From contig CAMPKJ010000033.1 of assembly GCA_946887105.1 (NCBI GenBank), positions 1 through 28,967 of the forward strand: DNA of 28,967 nt, written 5' to 3'. Position numbers and translations under genes: made by a program. The notes under the pieces were generated by a model. The model saw nothing but the letters and a program-made list of their open reading frames with translations, was not told the origin of the DNA and did not search any database. Below, piece after piece: positions 1-8,350 of this stretch. The stretch comes from an uncultured Acidobacteriota bacterium. Lineage in GTDB: Bacteria; Acidobacteriota; Thermoanaerobaculia; Gp7-AA8. Numbering within the stretch: position 1 is the first letter of the stretch; every line of letters starts with the position of its first letter.

Positions 1-46
1 AACGGATTCGTCGCGGAAGTCTCGTTCGCGTTCTGAGGGTGAAGCG

Positions 47-98
47 GTTCCTCGGAGTTCCTCGGAGTTCCTCGGGTGGGTGACGCCCTCCGAGGAAC
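47..98. repeat. Three tandem decamers plus an inverted copy upstream of the LuxR regulator
   Basis: GTTCCTCGGA occurs at 47-56 and 57-66, and with one change (GTTCCTCGGG) at 67-76. The reverse complement, CTCCGAGGAAC, follows at 88-98. The third direct copy and the inverted copy can pair into a hairpin. The cluster ends about 20 bases before a -10-like box, so it could be a regulator-binding array for the downstream gene or the terminator of a gene lying before the window. The sequence does not decide between these. Confidence 0.6.
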
Positions 99-122
99 TC
101 GCGGCGTTCGCGTCGCTATACT
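94..122 (+). promoter_or_regulatory. Putative near-leaderless promoter of the LuxR-type regulator
   Basis: TATACT at 117-122 matches the sigma-70 -10 consensus at five of six positions and lies only 9 bases before the ATG at 132. Transcription would therefore start within a few bases of the start codon. No Shine-Dalgarno sequence precedes the ATG, which fits a leaderless or near-leaderless mRNA. No good -35 is visible at the usual distance (94-99 reads GGAACT), so an activator bound to the upstream decamers may be needed. That last point is inference. Confidence 0.4.
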
Positions 123-131
123 GCGCGCCAG

Positions 132-776
132 ATGCGCATCCTCATCGCCGACGACCATGCGCTGTTCCGCGACGGCCTCCGCAGTCTCCTCATCGCGGAA
201 GGCCACCAGGTGATCGGCGAGGCAAAGAACGGCCGTGAGGCGATCGCGATGGCGCGCGAGCTGGCGCCGGAGATGCTGCTGATGGATCTCTCGATGCCCG
301 AGGTCGACGGCATCGCCGCGACGAAAGTGATCACGGCGGAGATGCCCGCGGTCAGGGTGGTGATCCTCACCGCGTCCGAGAGCGATGCCACGCTGTTCGA
401 GGCCATCAAGTCGGGCGCGCAGGGATACCTGCTCAAGAACCTGGAGGCGGATGACTTCTTCGCGCTCCTCGACCGCGCCGGCAAAGGGGAGCCGGCATTG
501 ACGCCGGCGCTCGCGCGGCGGTTGCTCGTGGAGTTCGCGAAACCGGCGGAGGCGGCGGCACCCACGGATGCGGAAGCGCTCACCGCGCGCGAACAGGAAG
601 TGCTGGAGCTGATGGTGGACGGCGTCGTGTCGAACCGCAAACTCGCGAAGCGCCTCGGCCTCAGCGAGAACACCGTCAAGTTTCACGTGCGCAACATCCT
701 CGACAAACTCCGCCTGCACAATCGCGCCGAAGCGGTCGGCTACGCGCTGCGCAAGCGCATCGACCCGGCTGGATGA
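132..776 (+). CDS. NarL/LuxR-family two-component response regulator
   Basis: This 214-residue cytoplasmic response regulator probably activates or represses transcription when phosphorylated by a histidine kinase. The receiver domain (about 1-118) has the acidic pair D7-D8, phospho-acceptor D52 (MDLSMPE), T80 and K102. A 25-residue linker leads to a LuxR-type helix-turn-helix at about 147-212 (LTAREQEVLEL, then LSENTVKFHVRNILDKL). The length is typical of NarL/FixJ-type regulators. The ATG at 132 is chosen because the receiver begins at once and no upstream start makes sense. The partner kinase is not adjacent on the downstream side, where a convergent operon ends 6 bases away, so it may lie before the window. 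Target genes cannot be read from the sequence. Confidence 0.95.
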   Translation: MRILIADDHALFRDGLRSLLIAEGHQVIGEAKNGREAIAMARELAPEMLLMDLSMPEVDGIAATKVITAEMPAVRVVILTASESDATLFEAIKSGAQGYLLKNLEADDFFALLDRAGKGEPALTPALARRLLVEFAKPAEAAAPTDAEALTAREQEVLELMVDGVVSNRKLAKRLGLSENTVKFHVRNILDKLRLHNRAEAVGYALRKRIDPAG

Positions 777-782
777 CCGGCG

Positions 783-2914
<2,132 letters not shown>

Positions 2915-3373
2915 TCAATGCGACGTGCGAGTGATCGAAGATCCGCACCGCAGAGGACTGTGCCGGATGGACGTTTCGCGGGTCAGCATTCCCAGCTCGC
3001 GATTGGACATCCGGCGCCCGAGGTCCGAGTGCGCGACGATGCCGAGCAGCCGGCCGTCGTCGTCGATGACGGGCAGATGGTGGACGTGATTCTCCATCAT
3101 CAGCATCGCCGCGTCCTCGAACGTCTCATCGGGATGAATGGCCACCAGCGGCGCGGACATGACCACCGCGGCGGGAATCTCGGCGGCGTTCCATCCCTGG
3201 GCAACGGCGCGGCAGACGATGTCGCGATCGGTGACGATTCCGAGCACCTCGCCGGAGCGGACGATCGGAACCGCGGCGCAGTCGTGGTCGAGCATCAGCA
3301 GCGCCACCAGCCGCAGTGACGTATCCGGGTCGCACGTCGCAGGATCGGGGGTCATGGCTTCGCGGACTTTCAT
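2915..3373 (-). CDS. Two-CBS-domain protein
   Basis: The 152-residue soluble protein consists of a tandem CBS pair (a Bateman module). The first repeat covers about 1-62 (VREAMTPDPATCDPDTSL to LGIVTDRDI) and the second about 66-122 (VMSAPLVAIHPDETFEDA to LGIVAHSDL), followed by a short charged tail. Such modules bind adenine nucleotides and act as energy or redox-linked regulators, but the ligand and partner are unknown here. The ATG at 3373 is preferred over a frame-open start at 3421 because the CBS fold begins immediately and TAGGGGC precedes it. The longer version would also read through the proposed Crp-type site. It is the first gene of the operon with tyrosine phenol-lyase and TauE. 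Confidence 0.88.
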   Translation of the reverse strand: MKVREAMTPDPATCDPDTSLRLVALLMLDHDCAAVPIVRSGEVLGIVTDRDIVCRAVAQGWNAAEIPAAVVMSAPLVAIHPDETFEDAAMLMMENHVHHLPVIDDDGRLLGIVAHSDLGRRMSNRELGMLTRETSIRHSPLRCGSSITRTSH

Positions 3374-3417
3374 GCCCCTACGTTGGCGCGCGGCCACACT
3401 CCGCGCCGTGGCAACGC

Positions 3418-3443
3418 GCACATGCCGCTGTGACGAAGCGCAC
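3418..3443 (-). promoter_or_regulatory. Candidate Crp-type operator upstream of the CBS-tpl-TauE operon
   Basis: Read on the minus strand this is GTGC-N6-TCAC-N8-GTGC, centred about 63 bases before the ATG at 3373. It has the same three-half-site geometry as the elements at 13985, 17823 and 20625, with A changed to C in the first and third half-sites. Regulation by the Crp-family protein encoded at 14068 is inferred from shared architecture. Confidence 0.5.
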
Positions 3444-3450
3444 GTTGCAA

Positions 3451-3500
3451 CCCCTCATCCGCCCTTAGGGCACCTTCTCCCCTCTCACGAGGGGAGAAGG
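3451..3500. repeat. Dispersed palindromic repeat, copy 1, with a perfect 12-bp hairpin
   Basis: CCCCTCATCCGCCCTT is followed by a perfect 12-bp stem, CCTTCTCCCCTC at 3473-3484 paired with GAGGGGAGAAGG at 3489-3500, with a 4-base loop. The same two blocks recur at 20481-20562. It lies 15 bases beyond the stop codon of the receiver-sigma gene and may end transcription of that gene, although there is no T-tract. REP-like intergenic repeats of this composition are common in GC-rich bacteria. Confidence 0.75.
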
Positions 3501-3515
3501 CTGAATCGAGGCGCC

Positions 3516-4373
3516 CTAGTGCGTCAGCGCGTCGCGCAGCTTCTTTTTCGCGCGGATGTACAGAGGTCCGATCGAGCCTGCCGGGAGTGCGGTCGCGTTG
3601 CTCACTTCATCGTACGAATAGCCTTCCAGACCGATCCACTCGCAGAGGTCACGCGACCGCTCGTCGAGCTGGTGCAGCGCCTGGCGGAGGGCCATCACGT
3701 CGGCGCGATCGGAAGTGTCCGGCGTGGGGAGACTCTCGAATGTTTCCGCCGGATCCCCACCGGCGATCCGCCGCGACCGGTGCAGTTCCTGACGACATAG
3801 GTTCACGGCCGTCCCCGATAGCCACGTTCGTGGATCGCGTACGGTGGTCCGCCTTTCCAGGAACAGCAGCCAGGCCTGCTGCGCGATGTCTTCGGCGGCG
3901 TCATGCGACAGACCGTATTTCCGCCGCGGGATCGAATAGAGCACCTTCTGCACCTTGAGATAGAGCGCCTCGAGATCCAGTCCCGGATCCGCATCCGCCT
4001 CGCGCTCGATCTCGGCGAGCAGTTCGAGGATCGTATTGATGATCACCTCGGTCGACTCGGTCTTGTGCAGCACGACCGAGACTCCACGCCGCGTCACCTC
4101 TTCGTGCATCTCCGGCGTCACGTATCCACTGAGCGTGACCACGCGCGAGCGCGGGCTGAGCCGGCGGATGTCGTCCAGCAGTTGCAGGCCGTCCTTCGTC
4201 GTCCTCAGACAGAGGTCCGCGACGATCACCGGATAGAACATGCCGCGCACGAGCTCCGCGGCGGATACGCGATCCTCGGCACCTTCACTTTCGATCGACT
4301 CGGCCTCGCAGATCAGCATCAGCCCTTCCACGATCGCTTGCTCGTCATCCACGATCAGAACACGTGCACCCAT
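3516..4373 (-). CDS. Receiver-ECF sigma factor fusion
   Basis: This 285-residue cytoplasmic protein joins a phosphorylatable receiver (about 1-122) to an ECF-type sigma factor. Receiver residues are intact: D9-D10, phospho-acceptor D53 (VADLCL), S82 and K104 (LHKTES). Sigma region 2 follows at about 133-201 (LEALYLKVQKVLYSIPRR, then AAEDIAQQAWLLFL and WLSGTAVNLCRQELHRSRR). Region 4 is at about 228-283 (LHQLDERSRDLCEWIGLEGYSYDEVSNATALP, ending RAKKKLRDAL). The ATG at 4373 has GAGGGAG eight bases upstream; a frame-open TTG at 4403 is less likely. No anti-sigma gene is adjacent, so phosphorylation probably replaces an anti-sigma factor as the switch (inference). It lies 132 bases downstream of, and on the same strand as, a four-gene phosphorelay operon, making it the likely output of that relay. 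Confidence 0.9.
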   Translation of the reverse strand: MGARVLIVDDEQAIVEGLMLICEAESIESEGAEDRVSAAELVRGMFYPVIVADLCLRTTKDGLQLLDDIRRLSPRSRVVTLSGYVTPEMHEEVTRRGVSVVLHKTESTEVIINTILELLAEIEREADADPGLDLEALYLKVQKVLYSIPRRKYGLSHDAAEDIAQQAWLLFLERRTTVRDPRTWLSGTAVNLCRQELHRSRRIAGGDPAETFESLPTPDTSDRADVMALRQALHQLDERSRDLCEWIGLEGYSYDEVSNATALPAGSIGPLYIRAKKKLRDALTH

Positions 4374-4505
4374 GTTGTCAGCTCCCTCTTTCCTCTCGAT
4401 CAAACCAAAGGTCGTGCCGACGTGCCAATCGATCCAAGTCGTTTGTTTCCAGCACCTTGGGAATTTCGACCATACGGATGAATCAAAATAAAACCGCGAA
4501 ACCGT

Positions 4506-5192
4506 TCAGAATCCGGACGCTTCCTCGCCGCCCTCCGCGTTCAATGGTGCGAATCGCGCGAGCGCTTCCGCCAGTGCCGCAATGTTCAAAGGCTTGCTCA
4601 GATATTCATCCGCGCGGAACGCCTTGAACGCCTCGTTCCGATAGCGCAGCGACGTATAGAGAGAGGTCATGACGATCACGCGTTTGAGGCCGGTCGTATC
4701 CGCCTCCTTGATGCGCTTGCACATTTCCCGGCCGTCCATCCCCGGCATCAAGGCATCGGTGACGATCAGGTTCACGTCCGGGGAGCGGGCCAGGTTCAGA
4801 CCGAGGTGTGGCGAGTCGGCCACGATGGTGCGGTAGCCGAGTTGGGAGACGACGCAGGACACGAACGAGCGGATCGACTCGTCGTCATCGACGATCAGCA
4901 CCAGCGGTGCGGAGTCCTTCGGAACCACGAGCGCGGCTCCGGAGGTCTCCGAGTCGCTCAGCTGGACCGGCACCGCGGCTCCGAACCTGCGTGCATCCTG
5001 GCGCAGCGCGAGCGGCGACGCCTCCCAGAACGTACGCTTGTAGGGCATGCCCGCACTGCAGAAACACGACCTGCAGTGCGGGCAGACGAGCGTGCGCAGG
5101 TTCACATCGCACCCGCACCACTGGGAGGCAACGGCGTCGAAGGTCTTCCCACAGTGAAAACACGACCTGAGATAGCTGCAGGGATCCATCAT
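4506..5192 (-). CDS. Cysteine-rich (zinc-ribbon-like) N-terminal domain fused to a receiver
   Basis: The 228-residue protein has nine cysteines in its first 45 residues (5, 11, 14, 26, 28, 37, 40, 43, 45), in patterns such as C-X2-C, C-X-C and CPHCRSC. A zinc-binding or Fe-S module is likely. A linker of about 50 residues leads to a receiver at about 95-215 with D102-D104, phospho-acceptor D146 (VTDALMPGMDG), T176 and K200. There is no DNA-binding or enzymatic output domain. The ATG at 5192 overlaps the TGA of the preceding receiver gene (ATGA), so the two are translationally coupled; M2 is an alternative start. It is the last gene of the hpt-kinase-receiver operon. A redox-sensing or protein-docking role is possible but unproven. 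Confidence 0.82.
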   Translation of the reverse strand: MMDPCSYLRSCFHCGKTFDAVASQWCGCDVNLRTLVCPHCRSCFCSAGMPYKRTFWEASPLALRQDARRFGAAVPVQLSDSETSGAALVVPKDSAPLVLIVDDDESIRSFVSCVVSQLGYRTIVADSPHLGLNLARSPDVNLIVTDALMPGMDGREMCKRIKEADTTGLKRVIVMTSLYTSLRYRNEAFKAFRADEYLSKPLNIAALAEALARFAPLNAEGGEEASGF

Positions 5193-5581
5193 TTCTCCGC
5201 TTGGTCGCGCGAACGGGAACGAGCGACGCAGTCGTTCACCACGCGCAGGATCTGTTCGTAATGAAATGGTTTGTGCACGACGGCGAATGCCGAAAGCGTG
5301 GCCTGCCGCGGACGGCGCGAGTATCCGGTCATGATCACCACGCGATCGAGCAGGGCGGGATTGGTGAGCAGCCAGTAATCGACGAGACGCTCGCCGTCGA
5401 AAACCGGCATCTGCACATCGAGCAGGATCGCGTCGAAATGCTCATCGAGCTCGAGCGCGTCGATGCCGTCCGGCCTGGTGTGGACTTCGAAGCCGTTCAG
5501 CTCCAGCGTGGCCGCAATGACGTCGCGGATGTCGCTGTCGTCGTCGACGATCAGCACTCGCCCTTTCGATTCCGAAGTCAT
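5189..5581 (-). CDS. Single-domain response regulator (receiver only)
   Basis: This 130-residue stand-alone receiver has D13-D15, phospho-acceptor D55 (ILLDVQMP), T85-G86 (IMTGYS) and the lysine in VVHKPF. It ends in a short Arg/Glu-rich tail without an output domain. It overlaps both neighbours by four bases (ATGA) and therefore sits inside a tightly coupled operon after the hybrid PAS kinase and before the cysteine-rich receiver. In such relays a lone receiver typically shuttles phosphate between kinase and Hpt protein or acts as a phosphate sink. Which of these applies cannot be read from the sequence. Confidence 0.92.
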   Translation of the reverse strand: MTSESKGRVLIVDDDSDIRDVIAATLELNGFEVHTRPDGIDALELDEHFDAILLDVQMPVFDGERLVDYWLLTNPALLDRVVIMTGYSRRPRQATLSAFAVVHKPFHYEQILRVVNDCVARSRSRDQAEK

Positions 5582-7866
5582 GCGCCACCGGGGTCCGTAT
5601 CGACGTTTTCGAGTGTGGAGATGGTGCCGAGAAGCGCGTCGAAGTCGAACGGCTTCTGCAGGAAACAGCTGTAGCGATCGAGGCCGACCTGTTCACGATC
5701 GCCGTGTCCCGTGGCAAAGATGATCGGAAGCGTGGGATGGAGCGCGCGCAACTGCTTCGCCACGTCATATCCGCTGATGTCCGGCAAGCCGACGTCGAGC
5801 ACGACCAGCTCCGGCCGCAACCGTTCCACCGCCGCGGCCGCGGCCAGCCCCGTACTGACCGCGCTGGCCGTGATCCCTTCACTGGCCAGCAGCTCCACCA
5901 TGCCATCGACGATGGTCGCGTCGTCATCGACGACCAGGACCTGCCTCGTTCTCACGGCTCGCGGCGCGACGTGCTCGACCTGCTCTTGCGGCTCCGTGGA
6001 CGCCACTCTCGGCAGAAACACATGGAACGTCGTGCCGGCCCCGATGGCGCTCTCGACGAACACGTAGCCGCCATGCCGGGTGATCACCTGATGCGCGACC
6101 GCCAGACCGAGGCCGGTCCCGCCGCTCTCCTTGGTCGTGAAGAGCGGATCGAAAACATGACCGATGACATCGGGCGCAATGCCGGTGCCGGTATCGGCGA
6201 CGGAGATCTGCACGAGCGAGGAGGGATCGGGAACGGTTCCGAACGCGAACGATTCGTTCGCCGCCGGCTGGCGTACGGAGATCGTGAGCTGTCCCGCATG
6301 AGGCATGGCGTCGCGGGCGTTGCTGACGAAGTTCGCGAAGACCTGCGCGAGCTGTGTCGCGTCGGCACGAACTTCGACATCGGGAAACTCCGCCGTGAAG
6401 GCGATGTGATTGCCGATCTGCGCTTTCAGTTCCGGCTCGAGTTGTTGCCACCACCGCTCGAGGTTCAGCGGCTTCAAGACCGCGGCGGCGGGTTGCGTGA
6501 AGCGGAGGATGTCCATGGCCACGCGCTTTCCGCGTTTGATCGAGTTCGCAATGTGACCGCCGCACTTCTCCAGCAAGGGCCGGGGCGCGTTCGGCCGCTG
6601 CAGCAGATCGGCGAACGGCTGAATGCCCATCAGCACGTTGTTGAACTCGTGCGCGACCGTGGCCGCGAGGCGTCCGAGACCGGCCACGCGATTGGCCTGC
6701 TCGAGTTGGCGTTCCAGCAGTTCCCGGTCCGTCACGTCACGGGCGTTGATGATGATCGACTGGACTTGCCCGCCGCGCATCAGGTTCTTGGCGATCATCT
6801 CGAAGAAGCGGTACGAGCCACTGCGCTGTTTGAGACGGATCCTGATGGTGCTGCCGTCGGCCAGTCCGCTGGCCTGACGAAGGATGAACTCGCCGATCCG
6901 GTTGAGATCGTCGGGATGTACGTGATCGATGAGCGGCGATCCCGTCAACTCGTCCTGCGCCAACCCGAGGGACCGCTCCAGCGATGGGCTGTGATAGCGG
7001 ATCACGCCCGTCGGGTCGAGGATGCCGATGACGTCCGAGGCGTTCTCGATGATGGAGCGGAAATACTCCTCGTTCTTCTGCACGGCCTCGAGCGCCTGTT
7101 CGCGCTCGGTGATGTCGCGGGCCAGGCCGCGGACCACCGGCACGGCCACGCCGCTCGTCCTGACCGTATTGCGATACTCCCAGACGCGGATGCGGCCATC
7201 GCGCGTCATCACGCGCATCTTTCCTTCCGCCGTTCCCTGCCAGCGCAGGATTTCCAGGTAACGGTCGAAGCGTGCCTCGTCTCCAGGAGCGAGGATGTCG
7301 CGCACGTTCAGCGTCTGCAGCTCATCCGCCGAGATGCCCAGCATTCGGGCCGCGCTGGAGTTGACCGAGAGGATCCGCCCTTCCAGATCGTGCACGCAGA
7401 TGAGGTCGTGCGTGTGCTCGACCAGATAGCGATAGCGGCTCTCGCTTTCCACCAGGCGCTCCTCGGTATCGCGCCGGTGGGTGATGTTCCGCAGCGCGAG
7501 AATCTGCCTGCCCGATCCGAGATCGGTCGTGGTGATCTCCACGAACAAGGTGCTGCCGTCTTTCCGCTGGGCGGCCGACTCGTACACCTGCGTCCCACGC
7601 GCGGCCGCGGCGATGAATCGGGTGAGCGCCTGCCCCGACAGATCCTCGCCGGCATGTCCAACCATCCTGGCGAAGGCCTGATTGGTCTCGCGGATGATGC
7701 CGTCCTGCACGGTGAGCACACCGTCGAACGCGGTCTCACAAAGAAGCCGGAACCGGTCTTCGTGGCATTCGGAGAGCTCCCGCGGGACGGACGTTCCGAT
7801 CATGAGCTCGCGGAGCATTTCGTCGTCACTGGTCACGAAACGTGAGGTCGAGAGCATCGCGGTCAC
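5578..7866 (-). CDS. Soluble hybrid histidine kinase: PAS-PAS-PAS-HisKA-HATPase-receiver
   Basis: The 762-residue protein lacks transmembrane segments and is probably cytoplasmic. Three PAS domains occupy about 38-130, 145-255 and 265-380. They are followed by a phospho-acceptor helix with H406 (VAHEFNNVLMGI), an ATPase domain with the N-box (FVSNARDAM), VADTGTGI and GGTGLGL, and a C-terminal receiver at about 642-755 with phospho-acceptor D691 (VVLDVGLPD) and K738. The HEFNN-type H-box is that of NtrB/PAS-type soluble kinases. The GTG at 7866 is preferred because GTGA overlaps the hpt stop, as at the other junctions of this operon; ATG at 7857 is the alternative. With an Hpt protein upstream and two receivers downstream, the operon has every part of a multistep phosphorelay. 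The PAS ligands are unknown. Confidence 0.93.
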   Translation of the reverse strand: MTAMLSTSRFVTSDDEMLRELMIGTSVPRELSECHEDRFRLLCETAFDGVLTVQDGIIRETNQAFARMVGHAGEDLSGQALTRFIAAAARGTQVYESAAQRKDGSTLFVEITTTDLGSGRQILALRNITHRRDTEERLVESESRYRYLVEHTHDLICVHDLEGRILSVNSSAARMLGISADELQTLNVRDILAPGDEARFDRYLEILRWQGTAEGKMRVMTRDGRIRVWEYRNTVRTSGVAVPVVRGLARDITEREQALEAVQKNEEYFRSIIENASDVIGILDPTGVIRYHSPSLERSLGLAQDELTGSPLIDHVHPDDLNRIGEFILRQASGLADGSTIRIRLKQRSGSYRFFEMIAKNLMRGGQVQSIIINARDVTDRELLERQLEQANRVAGLGRLAATVAHEFNNVLMGIQPFADLLQRPNAPRPLLEKCGGHIANSIKRGKRVAMDILRFTQPAAAVLKPLNLERWWQQLEPELKAQIGNHIAFTAEFPDVEVRADATQLAQVFANFVSNARDAMPHAGQLTISVRQPAANESFAFGTVPDPSSLVQISVADTGTGIAPDVIGHVFDPLFTTKESGGTGLGLAVAHQVITRHGGYVFVESAIGAGTTFHVFLPRVASTEPQEQVEHVAPRAVRTRQVLVVDDDATIVDGMVELLASEGITASAVSTGLAAAAAVERLRPELVVLDVGLPDISGYDVAKQLRALHPTLPIIFATGHGDREQVGLDRYSCFLQKPFDFDALLGTISTLENVDTDPGGA

Positions 7867-8210
7867 GCGGCGGTCTGATGCGACGACATTGCCGCGACCG
7901 CCTTCTCCAGGTCCGCTGCAATGATTCGCAGGTAAGCCGCGCTCTCGCTGTCGAGCGAATGCGCGCTGCAGATCTCTTCCGCCTCTCGTGCCAGGGAGGC
8001 CAGAGAGACGAAGCCCAACGTCGATCCGGTTCCGGCGATGGTATGGAAGAGGCGCTCGAGCGTCTCGAGACTGCCCGCCCCGGACGTGGCGCGTGCCACT
8101 TCGATGGAGATCGCGTGCACCTTGTCAGGGAGCCCGCTCAAAAATCTCTGCCGCACTCTCATCATCGTTTCCCGAACCGGCGCAATCGCCTGTGTCTGCT
8201 CCGCGTGCAT
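7863..8210 (-). CDS. Histidine phosphotransfer (Hpt) protein
   Basis: This 115-residue mostly helical protein is a single Hpt domain. H56 lies in LERLFHTIAGTGSTLGF, the usual H-x-x-x-G-x-x-x-x-x-G pattern for the phosphorylated histidine. It would relay phosphate between the receiver of a hybrid kinase and a downstream receiver. The ATG at 8210 has GGGAG about six bases upstream and is preferred over a longer frame-open start at 8363, whose extra 51 residues would run through the upstream promoter element. It is the first gene of the minus-strand signalling operon and is transcribed divergently from the CHASE8-like kinase gene. Confidence 0.87.
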   Translation of the reverse strand: MHAEQTQAIAPVRETMMRVRQRFLSGLPDKVHAISIEVARATSGAGSLETLERLFHTIAGTGSTLGFVSLASLAREAEEICSAHSLDSESAAYLRIIAADLEKAVAAMSSHQTAA

Positions 8211-8246
8211 GTCTGCTCCCGTGGTGTCGTCGTGGTCTGTGAGTGA

Positions 8247-8272
8247 GTCGCGGAGGCGGCGCGAAAAATACA
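8247..8272 (-). promoter_or_regulatory. Shared island element, copy A (upstream of hpt)
   Basis: On the minus strand this reads TGTATT, 15 bases, GCGAC, then TCACTC, ending 36 bases before the hpt ATG. It matches copies at 8285-8310 and 11412-11437. Copies A and C share almost every base from TGTATT to ACTCACTC. The constant 15-base gap and constant placement suggest a promoter, with TGTATT near -35 and G(G/C)GAC near -10, or an operator. Confidence 0.6.
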
Positions 8273-8284
8273 GTTCGTCCCGCT

Positions 8285-8310
8285 TGTATTTTTTTTGCCC
8301 GCTCCGGGAC
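8285..8310 (+). promoter_or_regulatory. Shared island element, copy B (upstream of the CHASE8-like kinase)
   Basis: TGTATT at 8285-8290, a T-rich 15-base spacer, then GGGAC at 8306-8310, ending 40 bases before the ATG at 8351. Its spacer has diverged more than those of copies A and C, but the two blocks and their spacing are kept. It points away from copy A, so the pair forms a divergent promoter region for the two kinase operons. Confidence 0.55.
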
Positions 8311-8350
8311 ACATGAGCAGCCACCGGCCGATTGCCGGGTGGCAGCTGAC

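Noticed and set aside
4374..4505. ECF-type promoter upstream of the receiver-sigma gene (GGAAAC followed by CGTC on the minus strand)
   Set aside because: The spacing of about 22 bases is too long for usual ECF promoters, and the 26-bp island element is absent here, so no autoregulatory site can be claimed.
5704..7845. Long open frame opposite the PAS histidine kinase
   Set aside because: It is a shadow of the kinase gene in GC-rich DNA: arginine-, aspartate- and histidine-rich, no recognisable domain, and the opposite strand has clear PAS, HisKA and receiver motifs.
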